Below are positions 11,201 to 23,200 of a stretch of 64,000 nucleotides of DNA, piece after piece. Both the position numbers and the translations under genes were made by a program. The stretch's first letter is position 1, and each line of letters opens with the position of its first letter. The notes under the pieces are model-generated. The model saw only the letters and a program-made list of their open reading frames with translations. It made no database searches and was not told the DNA's origin. The stretch comes from Posidonia oceanica (taxonomy: Eukaryota > Streptophyta > Magnoliopsida > Alismatales > Posidoniaceae): NCBI GenBank assembly GCA_037176725.1, contig JAZBRS010000011.1, positions 8,990,001 through 9,054,000 on the forward strand, in the 5' to 3' direction.

Positions 11201-14200
11201 TTGGCTCTCTCTTGCTCACTCTATCTTCTTCTTTCTCGGGGTCCCCTTTTTTGTATCTAACTCCGTCACTCCACGTGTGATGGAATCGGTGTGATCGCCA
11301 CTCTTGGTTCGCTTTCACCGACCCTCGAGACGCCTTTGGGGAGATGTAGTGTGGTTGCAGGTTCAGCTACCTTGGGACAATGCCAACGTTGCCCAAGGAT
11401 GTCCGTGCTTGGTAAGCTCTTTCTTCCTTCTTCCTCATTGTATGACAAACGTTAACATAGCAAAACAAACAAAACAATATAAAGATGAATCAATATGAGT
11501 AGTAACCTATTTAGAATTAGTAGAAAAGAAAATAAAGAAAGCATAGTGAGATACGTACTCGAGGGGTTTGATCCCCCAGTTGCAACTAATAGAGATGTAT
11601 GTCTAGTTAAAACAATATATGAACTTAAAATAAAAATACTCGATTATGTTACGGAATTAAACATGTGATATCAGAAATGAAATGAAAAGGAAACGAATGA
11701 AATAGTCTCTTATGTCCATACACAAGGTGCAAACTATGTTGACATGAAGTCAACAACGACAAAAGGATCCTCAAACTTCGAAGACTCTCCTTCTTTCAAA
11801 ATCTCTCTTCTCTTTTTCAATTCTTTAGGACCTTACTTCTCTAAGATTTTTAATCTCAAGAGAGCATGTGAGTTCTAAAAATTCCTTGACTACTTTTCTC
11901 TCTCAAAATTCCGGCTTTGAACTCTGTAGAGGTACCTTTGGTTTTATAAAAGCAAGGGAGAAACAAAAAAGGACACAAATGCCAAATCAGCAGAGTTTTC
12001 TGTTTCAGAAGTGTTATACGCTGGAAAACCAGCGTATAACGTTATAAGCGAGAGTACTTGCGTATAACGACTTCCAAGGCATAACTGCCAGGATTAGAGA
12101 AGATTCTCCAATTAAGGAGTCTTTAAGTGTGATTAAACTCGGCTTTAATGGCTTTGACCGGTCAACAGGTTCCAAAGAAGGTAAAAACATGACTTCTAAA
12201 TTAGGTCAAATAAGGAAAGCTTTGGGTTGACTAGGTTGCCACATTGGACGTTAGAAAACCAGCGGCCAACGTTGTACGTCAAGGAGCCAACGGACAACAC
12301 CCTTACTCAGTTTAACTTCCAAATTTGGTCAGGACGTGAAAAACACTCAGGTTGTCAACATTTGGGACTTGGATAAGGATAGCATTTTGGATTTTGAGGG
12401 GAACATTTAGCTCAAGTGAGACATTCAGGAATGGGTGGAGGGCTTCTAAGAGCGACTTAATGCAAGAGATTATCCTAACACGAAGGGAGTGTCAAAACGA
12501 GATATCTACAGATTGCCCTTCCTTGAAGATGGCTTCGACACGAAATTATCTACAAGGCGAGATGATACCTCCGTGTGGCTACTTGGGGGTCTTAAATGAA
12601 ATCCAATGTCTGCTGTCACCAGACTTGGACGGGACATAAAGAGGGTCGGTTAAAGAAACACAGCCAAGGAGATTGCCTAAGGGGAACAAACTAACGATAT
12701 GCCACGGGGATGGCTCGTAGGTGTCAAATTAAAAGACACTGCCGCGTGGATGGCCTGCAGGGGTCAAACTAAAAGACTTGCCACGGGGATTGCCTGCGGG
12801 GGTCAAATTAAAAGACATGCCACGGGGATTGCCTGCAGGGGTCAAACTAAAAGACATGCCACGGAGATTGCCCGCGGGGGTCAAACTGACAGGATGGATA
12901 GCTAATGATTCCGACGACCACTCAATGCGAATGCAGTACAATGCGAATGCAATACAATACGCTATACCTGGATACGTGTTGACGGGAATGCAAAAAGGGT
13001 CATGATATGCAATGTATGACCCTAAGTAATGAGGTTCCTCCATCATCGTCGGCTTTAATTTGTATACCGGGTTGGCTTAGGAATTTTTCTCACCACCCAA
13101 GGCAGACTGACACATGCGTGAATACAATTTGTCATGATCAAATGTCCTTTCCTCGAGTGTAGCCTATACTCTCCCACGGGACCGTCGTCTCATGATACGC
13201 GGATTGGTGAACGAGAGGTCTATGATGCTCCCAGGCAAAAGAGGAAATGATCTCTTCTCTACCGGCCACGTTGGCTTTATTCGTCACAATTAGGTGTCCT
13301 TTCATTAAATGTTGTCTACATTCTTGACAGAGATCGTTATTTCGTGACTTGGAATCAATGAACAATGAATTCATCGATACCATTGGCGTTATTTGTCAGA
13401 ATCAAGTGTCTTTTCATTGAATGTTGCCTATATTCTCGGTGGGGACCATCATCTTCTGACCCGGGAGTTAGTGAATAGTAGGTTCACTAATACCGTTTGC
13501 TTTGATTTGTTGACTTGGTTATGCTCCGGAGATCTTTCTGCTGATTGGTTTTGCTTTGTTTGTCCGGTCGTGTTCCGGGGTTGTTTTGTTTGTCCGGTCG
13601 TGCTCCGGGGTTTGCTTTGTTGTCCGGTTGTGCTTCGGGATACCTGTTTTTAATTAGCTTGCTTTGTTTGTCCGGTTATGTTCTGGGGATCTTTGCTTTG
13701 GTATCCCGATTATGTTCCGGGATTCTTTGCTTTGATGTCTCGGTTATGCTCCGGGGATCTTTGCTTTGGTGTCTCGGTTATGCTTCGGGGATCTTTGCTT
13801 TGATGTCTCGGTTATGTTTCGGGGATCTTTGCTTTGGTGTCCCGGTTATGTTCTGGGGATCTTTGCTTTGGTGTCTCGATTATGTTTCGGAGATCTTTCT
13901 TGATTGGTTTGCTTTGTTATCTCGGTTATGTTCCGGGGATCTTTCTTGATTGGTTTGCTTTGTTATCCCAGTTATGTTCCGGGGTTCTTTGCTTTGGTGA
14001 CCCGGTTATGTTCCGGGATTCTTTGCTTTGGTGATTTGGTTATGCTCCAGGATGCTTTTTGCTTTAAAACGTTATACGCCTGATATGGCACGGATAACGT
14101 TATCTGCTGAATTTTCTGCGTCTAATGTTGGAAAGCTGATTTGAACGTTATACGCCTGATATGGCGCGGATAACGTGATCCGCTGATTTGTGTGCGTCCA

Positions 14201-17200
14201 ACGTTGGAAAGATTTTTCTGCACAATTTTAGCAAATTTGTTATTCCATCTAGGATTATTATCGCCCCTAGTCCAAAGTAAGCATAAAGAAATAATTAACA
14301 TGAAATAAACAAACGAAAATTAGGTTTTTGGATAACGAACTTTGGCCTCAACTTTGTTGTCTAAAGATGGCATGCCAGACGAGGGACTGTCTCTTCTCGA
14401 GATCCCAACCTTGGCTCGTAGGCGAATACCAAATGACCGTCCTGAATAGGGGGTTAAGTACGACGGGGAGTCGTAAAATTTCCTAGATTTTTGCATCATC
14501 GGTCTTGTTATCATTTTCATGAGGTGATGTTGGTTGGGTAGATTTTACTCTGTTCACTATTTTTGGAATTTTGATCTTTTACTATCATTTTTTGGATTTT
14601 TGGTTTTATAATTTTTTTAGATTTTTGGTTTTATAATTTTTTTGAATTTTTTGTTTTATCATTTTTTTAGATTTTCTGGGAGAAGAAGAATCTTCCAATG
14701 AGTTGGGAAATAGGAGACCTCATGGCCGGGAAACCTTGATAATTGAATCCCTTGTGCATCTTGGAGCTATAGATGCTTCAAACTTGTTTTAGTGCCTAAC
14801 AGTCCATTGACCTAGGCTTCTGCTCCTTCCCTCTTAATGTACAGTGTAGGATGTAGGTAAAAGGAAGGTCAATGTCCTATCCTAAGATTTTGGCTAAAGA
14901 TTTGAAACCTATATCCCTCCTAATTCAAGATTGATTCCTACTGTGCCTAGTATTTTTCCAGCTTTTCAGTTTTGACTCTTGGACAGTTTCTTTGCTGCCT
15001 TCTTTTACATTCTCATTCTTTTCTTGCACATGGACAGCTTCTTTGCTGTCTTCTTTTCTTCTCTTTTTTTTTCCGAGTATTTTGGCAAGTAGTCTCACCC
15101 CATTTGAGTGCTCAGCCAATGGATACTTGTTCTTTGACAGACCGAGACACTCTTCTATTTGATACACTCTCCTCTTTTCTATGTTTCTAAGTTTTGGCCT
15201 TAAACGTCTACTCGATTTGTACTAGGGTAACGTGTTTGACTCAAGGAATGTGTACGGACTTGTTCATGAACTGGGAGGAGGCTTCTTATGATTTGCCTCT
15301 ATATCAGTGTTGGACCATTTTCCCTCCTCCCACAAGGTGTTTGTGAGGTGTGGCTAAGGTATGACTCTTAGGCTTTGGAAACAGTAGGTCCTCAAGTGCG
15401 GGCAATCTAGTGGCTCTGTGTGTATGTCAAGGGTAGTACTGTTTGAGGTGCAACGCATTCCAGGGATATTCAAGCCTAGTGCCATTCTCACTGGCCAAAC
15501 AAATAGACATTGTCTGGATATGCTTCAACCACAAAGTATGGTCCTTCCCAATTTGGTTTCAGCTTCCCATGCTTGCGTGGAAAGAAATTCCTTCTCATTA
15601 AATTACACTTTTATTACGTAAAGAGATGTGTTTTATTTATGTATTTTTCATGTTTGTAAAAGAAAAACAGGAAAATAAAGATGAAGTTTATTCACAATAA
15701 CTAGGGGGATGCCTCTAGTGTAGCCTCCATCAGTAGAGGCCTCTCACTTCTGGCTCCCTAATCAGTGTCAAACACGAAATTCGTGCCTTGTCCTGAGAGA
15801 GGAGGGCAGCCTGATGGATGAGCATGGTGCTCTGCTCCTTGCGTCGCAAGCCACATTAGTTGGGGCATTCTTTTGATGTTTGGCTTGCGAGCAAAGTTGA
15901 TCTTGTTGATGTACGGAATCCTCTTCTTTAGCATGTACTTACATGGGCATCATTTCATTGCAGGGATACACTTTTCATAAACTGATATGTCAGGAGGCCT
16001 AGGTGGATGAAGCAGCAGTTCCTTGATGTAGGAAAGCACAGTAAGCTCATTCTCTGCCCTTAGCTCTGTCGTCACAACATTTGGGTTGGATGCCTTTGGT
16101 GGCATTGACATCATCTCTCGCGTTGGCTCTGGCGTGGGTACTAACTCTGGCATGGGCACGGGCTTTAGTACGGATGCTGGCTCAGGATCGGGCATTGGCA
16201 ATGGTTCTTACTCTAGCTCGGGTGCTGGCTCTGGCATTGGCTCTGGCTCAGTGTCGGGCATTGGCAATGGTTCTTGCTCTAGTTCGGGTGCTGGCTCTGG
16301 CATTGGCTCTAGCTCAGTGTCGGGCATTGGCAATGGTTCTTGCTCTAGCTCGGGTGCTGGCTCTAGCATTGGTTATGGCTCAGTGTCGGGCATTGGCAAT
16401 GGTTCTTGCTCTAGCTCGGGTGCTGGCTCTGGCATTGGCTCTGGTTCAGGGTCGGGCATTGGCAATGACTTGTCTTTCTTGAAAATGTCCCACATATTTC
16501 GACTGCCTTGCAAGAGTAGTGCTTTGACCTCCTCCGTATATTTTATTGGCTTGCTTGAGCGTGTTAGAGGTTGATGCCTCTATGTTGGTTGAGCTTGCTG
16601 TACTCTTAGCACCTGTGCAGTTACTGGCACTTGGTGCAGCGCTGGCTGTGGCACTTGGTGCAGTACTGGCTGTGGCACTTGGTGCAGTATTGGTCGTAGC
16701 ACGTGGTGCAGTACTGGCTGGACTGGAGCTTGCCACAAACATGGAATGGGTTGTGGTTGCCTCCATTGTTGCATTTCATCGCCATAATAGTTGTTGCACA
16801 TTCCTTGAATTTGATTAACCATGATTTGATCGATGTCATCTTCAATATCATCTTCAATCGGTTGTGGTTTTTCAAATTCATGGATATTCTCCCAGACAGA
16901 TACTGCCACCTCATATAATGCTGAAATGGATGGACAGTAGGCATTGGCAAGTCCTTTCTTCATTGGTCCTATGGTGTTTGCTATCAGCTTTTGGACCATT
17001 TGTCTTTCTAGGATTTCTAAGCTTGATCTTGCTGCCATATTTCTCCACCGATTGGCATAAGTGAACCACTCTTCGCTAGGTTCTATCATTTCTTTTGCCA
17101 AGTCGAGGAAGGTTGGGTTGGACTCTACTTTATACTGGTACTTGAGCAGGAAGTTTTCTTGAATTTGCTTGAAGCTGCTTAATTCTTCCTTGCTCAGTGA

Positions 17201-20200
17201 CATGAATCACTCTATGGGTTCTCCTTAAAGGAAATAGAATGTGGATAAGGAGTCCTAGGTCATGGTAGTAAAGCGCGGCCTCCATTTGAAATCTCATAAT
17301 GTGGCTTTGAGGATTCGTAGTTCTATCAAATCGGGGCATTTTAGGATATTTGAAGCCCGGAGGTAGTCGAAAGGGAGGGAATTTACCCATATCGAAGGAA
17401 GGTGGAGCTTGAGTGTGAACTCCTAATGCGCTGAGCATCTTCCTCATTTCTGCCAAGTCGGTGCTGCCTATCTGCTTATCTGAGTTGCTTGAGCATTTGA
17501 ATTTATAGCCTGAGGGAACCGTTCTGGTTGACTGGAGAACAATGGGTTGACTCGTCCTTTATACTGGCCATGTGGCTGCTGCTGTGATTGCTCAAAGAAC
17601 CAAGGATGGTCCCTTGTTTGGAATATTCCATTGGGGTTGTTTCTCTGTCCCTAGTGTTCGGTGTCCGGCGGTGCAATTCCAAGATGTCCCTGGTATAGAT
17701 CTTCATGGATGTGGTTTGCGACGGGTCTTCGTAGTCCTTCACCAGAGAGGTATTGACCATGATGGAGATCTTGTTAATTTGATATGCCTGTTGGGCTAGG
17801 TTGGTTGGTGTTGCTGTAAAGGAAGCGACACACAGCTTGATATTGGATCGAGTCGGATCCATTTCTTCTTCAGTGGTTGGATGGAACATCTTCATGATAG
17901 GTTTCTCCTTAGGTACTTTAGTCTGACCTCTTTATGAATGTTCAGCTTCAAAGGTTTGGTTCAGCATCATAGCAACTTTTAAAAATGAGTTGGAATTTGA
18001 TTCAGGGTGTAATACGCCTCAAAATGAGCATATAACGTTAGACGCAGTAATTCACGCGTACAACACCCTCAACAGTATTCCTCTATTTTTTTCTGTCTTC
18101 TCTTTTTCCTCTCTTTTCCTTTTTTCCTTTCTCTCATTTTTTTCCTTTTTTGTTTTCTCTCTTCTCCTTTTTTATTTTCTTTTCCTTTTATTCTTTTTTT
18201 CTTTTTCCTTCTCTCTTTTTCCTTTTTTATATATATATATATATAATGGAAGGGTTACAAGTGTTTACAAAAAAAGAAAATTACAAAATTTTACGATTTA
18301 ATACAGGCTCCTAAAAAGTAAAAACTGAATATAAAACTGCTACTGTCCTGTTTATGGTTTTTTTTTTTTCAATGTTTTACCCTGTAATTAATCCACACAG
18401 AAAATTAAAAATAAGCAGCCAAGAAAAGAATGTATTAGATGCGTTATGTCCTACGTCTAACGTTAGACGCAGAAATTTCAGCGTCTAACACCTTGTTTCA
18501 AAAAACTTCATAGAAACAGTTTCAAACAGCGATTTAAAATTTTGATTTATATTTTCGCTTTGAAATTAGTGTCTTAAACCTTCGTAGCTCTCAGGGTATC
18601 TTAAGGTTTAGGTATGGTTTTTTTTTCCAGGGATTTCTATGGATCCTCACAAAATGGGTAAATATATTTTTTTAGTACTATCCTCTATCTCAGTTCCTGA
18701 GGATGTTAGGGGGAATCCGAATACACTTAGGTCCCTATCCCGTAGAGGTAAGTCCAGCGTACTCAGGATTAATCGAGTCTCTCACGTATCAACAACAATA
18801 AAATAAACAAACCACCGAAGGGAGGGAAGAATGCAAATCTAGACTTAGGTTTCTAACTTACTTCCACACGGAGCAAGGGAGAGAAGAGCACCCCTTGTGA
18901 AAGCAAGTGACAACACAAACATCTCTCTTAAGTCTTTTGCGGCAGAGGTGTTCAGGATTCAAGTGGTTACTTTGTGTAATCCAAGAAAAGACACAATAAA
19001 TTAGTTCCCTAAATAGGGTCATGCAAGTCATTCAGAAAAAATCGATTTTTTTTTGTTTTTTTGTAAAGCACCTAAAAGAAAATGAGATTCCGGTCCCTAC
19101 GGTAAAGCCGATCACTTCACACTTCAAGTCTTTGAGCCAGTTATAAAAAGAAAACTAAGAAAAAATTTAAAACAAAAATGTTTTTGTTCAGTAGTCGTTA
19201 GACGCGGTGAATGGAGCGTCTAATGTTAGACGCGTCATGTCACGCGTATAACGTACTGACAGACTTTTTTGCAGAAATATAGTGATTTTTACAAACCACC
19301 TCCACTCCTGAGAATCCCAGAGAGAAAAGGAGGTGATTTCAGTTACGGTGTCTCAAAATACTATCAGGAATTACACCGCTACCTTAAAACTTATGAAAAA
19401 AAACTAACAAAAAACTAGAAATGAAGATAACAAGGAAGAAGAAGAAGAAAGAAATTACTCATCTTGTACGGGGGCACTTCTAACCGTCCCACCGTGATCG
19501 CCAGACTGTGAATATGGGGTTTTGGAGTGAGGTGAAGATGAAGGTAATGGAGGTAAGGTTTGGGGAAGAAGAGGCTTCTTTTGGCTCTCTCTTGCTCGCT
19601 CTATCTTCTTCTTTCTCGGGGTTCCCTTTTTTGTATCCGACTCCGTCACTCCATGTGTGATGAAATCGGTGTGATTGTCACTCTTGGTTCGCTTTCGCTG
19701 GTCCTCGAGACGTCTTTGGGGAGATGTAGTGTGGTTGCAGGTTCAGCTACCTTGGGACAATTCCAAGGGTGTCCGTGCTTAATAAGCTCTTTCTTCCTTT
19801 TTCTTCATTGTATGACAAACGTTAGCAAAGCAAAACAAACAAAACAATATAAAGATGGATCAATATGAGTAGTAACCTATCTAGAATTAGTAGAAAAGAA
19901 AATAAAGAAAGCGTAGTGAGATACGTACCCGAGGGGTTTGATCCCCCCGGTTGCAACTAATAGAGATGTATACCTAGCTAAAACAACATATGAACTTGAA
20001 ATAAAAATGCTCGATTATGCTACGGAATTAAACATGTGATATTAGAAATGAAAAGGAAACGAATGAAATAGAGTCTCTTCTGTCTATACACAAGGTGCAA
20101 ACTGTGTTGACATGAAGCCAACAACGATAAAAGGATTCTCAAGCTTCGAAGACTTTCCTTCTTTCAAAATCTCTCTTCTCTCTTTCAATTCTCTAGGACC

Positions 20201-23200
20201 TTACTTCTCTAAGATTTTTAATCTCAAGAGAGTATGTGAGTTCTAAAAATTCCTTGACTACTTTTCTCTCTCAAAATTCCGGTCTTGAATTCTGTAAAGG
20301 TATCTTTGGTTTTATAGAAGCAAGGGAGGAACAAAAAAGGACACAAATGTCAAGTCAGTTTCTTGTTTCAGAAGTGTTATATGCTGGAAAATCAGCGTAT
20401 AACGTTATAAGCGAAAGTACCCGCGTATAACGACCTGTCAGAGAAGATTTTCAAATTAAGGAATCTTTAAGTATGATTAAACTCGACTTTGATGGTTTTG
20501 ACCGGTCAACAGGTTTCAAAGAAGGTAAAAACATGACTTCTGGATTAGGCTAAATAAGGAAAGTTTTGGGCTGACTGGGTTGCTACGTTGGACGTTGGAA
20601 AATCAGCGGTCAATGTTAGCCACTGGAGAACCAGTGGTCAACGTTGTACGCCAAGAAGTCAGCGGACAACACCTTTAATCAGTTTAACTTCTAAATTTGG
20701 TCAGGACGTGAAGAACACTTAGGTTGCCAACATTTAGAGCTTAGATAAGAATAGCATTTTGGATTTTAAGGGGAACATTTAACTCAAGTGAGACATTCAG
20801 AAATGGGTGGAGGGCTTCTAAGAGCGATCTATTGCAGGAAACTATCTTAATATGAAGGGAGTGTCAAAACGGAATATCTACACCTGATAGAAACCTAAAG
20901 AAGTATTTCCGGTCACCCCTATATGCTTCAAACTGAGACCATAATTCTTGTTGCCACATATAGATGCGGGAGCCAGGAAGTCAGTAAGCAGTGACTATAT
21001 TCCTATTCTCTTTTTCTATTCTTTTCCTCATAAATACCTTGTAAAGGGTGACAGGCTTTATTGCCAGCAAGAAAAGCCAGAAAAAGCATTCACTACAAGT
21101 TGGGTGACTAGAGAAATGGAACGATCTGTGAATTAAATTCCAGATTCCCTGTTTTTATTTCAATATTATCTCTTCAAATGGTTATTTTGCTATAATAACT
21201 CTTCGAATGGGTCTTTCATATTCCTATGTTTATGAAATCAGTGTTCTATGATTATTAATGATTATTATGTTAGAAATGAAATCAAGACATTTTCAATTGG
21301 ATGTAATATTTTTATTTAAAATTTATATTATATCATATTTACAGTTGTGTCCTCTTGTCTATATTTTTGGGGTTTGCTATGTTGTGTTGGAACCCCATGT
21401 CAATGTTGATGCTCAACACTCATGTCCATGGCTAATTGTTTATAAGTCATAGTTCAAAATCAATCAACAATTACTGGAAGGATTCATCTATATATAATCA
21501 CGAGTTCAATATTTACATTTTCTAATGTGGGATTATTCGAACAGGATTAAATGGATTAATAAATTTATCATTTCGGGGGTGGTTCAGTGCTTGTCAATGG
21601 CACATCTTTTGGTTTCTTCACTTGTAGGAAGGATTCATCAAGGAGACCCATTTTCCCCCCTACTTTACAACAGGCTGGCCAATCTTGTATTACATTTGTA
21701 AAAGACAAGATGTTAGAACTTAGCACATAGTGAGAAAGCTTTCTACATTATTTATCTACAATACACTGACGACATTGCTCTTTTGCTCAAGGGTTACAAA
21801 GGAAGTCCAAAGATTTATAGTCATTCTTAGGAACTTCGATTTGATTTTCAGCGTGGGATCAATTTCCATGTGAGCACATGGTCAGCATCAATCTTAATGA
21901 CAGTTGTTAATGAAGCTTCTATTATTTTAAATTGCAAGTTTGTGATTTCCCTGCATTATCTGGGTCTCTTGTGGAATTACAAGAAGCCTTGATTTTCTGA
22001 TTAGGCTTTTTCTTAATTGATAGGGTAATTGTGACTTGTGAGTTATGGAAAACTATTCAGAAAATGTAGACAGGGAATGATTGACGTGGTCTCCACTTGA
22101 TTAAGTGGTTTGTGGTTTGGCAGCATAAAAGCGAAGTGCAGGATTTGTTTCTTTTTAATAAGAAACTTTTATACAAATGGTGCTTGTGGGCTGAGGCAAT
22201 GGATGCGAGCTCTGTAAATGCATAGCCCATTTGTTCTCCTTATTTAGGCATGATATTAATCTGGTAGTGAAAGACTTTCCTTATCCTTACCGCCAAATCA
22301 GTAGTGTGGAAGTGGTCTGATATCTTGATCGGCGAGAGCTCTTTGGCCACAAGAATCCCTTGACTTTGCCTTGTGGCTAGAAACAGTGATTCCATGACGG
22401 GTGACAATCTTGATTCAATATCAGGAATTGGCTGCTGGGCCCACTGTTTGAAGAAATCTAAGGGACGTGGAGATAGCTGCTTTGGAGTTGCTTCATCTTC
22501 TGGAAGGTATGTCAAGATTGGGTGAGGGGCCTGATCTTTGTCATGGTTGATTTGTTGTGTCAGGATATACAATGAAGAATAGCTGCCCTTTCTTTGTGAG
22601 AAATTTTTTCCCACTGATGGGTCCATCCCTCCCTTTCTTTCCTTGGGTTTGGGGAGTGAAATGACCTCTTGAGGTGAGATTCTTTATGTGGAAATTTTAC
22701 TTGCAGAGAATAACGACGAAACTCAGGAGAGTTACGTGGGATGGATACATGGAGGTTGTGGTTTCAGCCTGAGAGGAGAGGAACCACAACATTTATTCTT
22801 TGGTTGCCCTTTTGTGAGGAAATTTTTGAGGCAAATGGGCGCAACAAAATCTTCGATTTTGATACATGGTGGGAATGTGGCTTTGTTTCCAGATTTTTCA
22901 TGCATGGATTAGAGAGAAGAAACACAGACAATGCTGAAGACATGTTTGCTGCTGACATATATGGCTGATCAGAAACAGGATGATTCTCCTAACGAACCTG
23001 GGTTTTTCTTGATTGATAAGTGTCGGGATGCTTTAGTGGCATGGAGAAGGACTTGGGTTGATTTGGATCCTCGAGATTTTGTTTATTTTGGACTTTAAGT
23101 TTCTTCCCTTTTCCTTAGTTTCCAAGGATTTTACACTGTTTTGGATTTCCTCATATATGAAATATCCTCACAATTCCTCGGACAAGGAAATAAATGGTAG

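Larger units (their letters stand above)
11141..20882 (-). mobile_element. Tat-like Ty3/gypsy element, pol-deleted (minus)
   Basis: Two LTRs in the same (minus) orientation, LTR C at 19507-20882 (5') and LTR B at 11141-12510 (3'), enclose a 7-kb interior. The order from the 5' LTR is: primer-binding-site candidate (19486-19503), long AT/pyrimidine-rich leader, gag (17895 to 15950), integrase C-terminal remnant (15480-15620), then a long 3' region with three tandem arrays and a polypurine-like tract at 12511-12530. Protease, reverse transcriptase, RNase H and the integrase core are absent. Gag type and arrays in the 3' untranslated region point to the Tat/Ogre lineage. It lies inside the RPOT intron, antisense to the gene. 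Confidence 0.75.

Noticed and set aside
13545..13949. 134-residue plus-strand frame rich in Leu/Cys/Gly
   Set aside because: It is a translation of the 34-bp tandem array with no start context or homologue.
16081..16574. Two long plus-strand frames (Ala/Leu- and Gly/Ser-rich)
   Set aside because: They are antisense shadows of the 66-bp in-frame gag repeat on the minus strand.
18000..18301. 103-residue Phe/Ser/Leu-rich frame resembling a membrane protein
   Set aside because: It is a translation of a pyrimidine-rich simple-sequence run in the retroelement leader.
22240..22626. 128-residue minus-strand open frame
   Set aside because: It lies antisense within the decayed plus-strand LINE, between the RT-end motif at 22157 and the zf-RVT motif at 22640, and has no family features.
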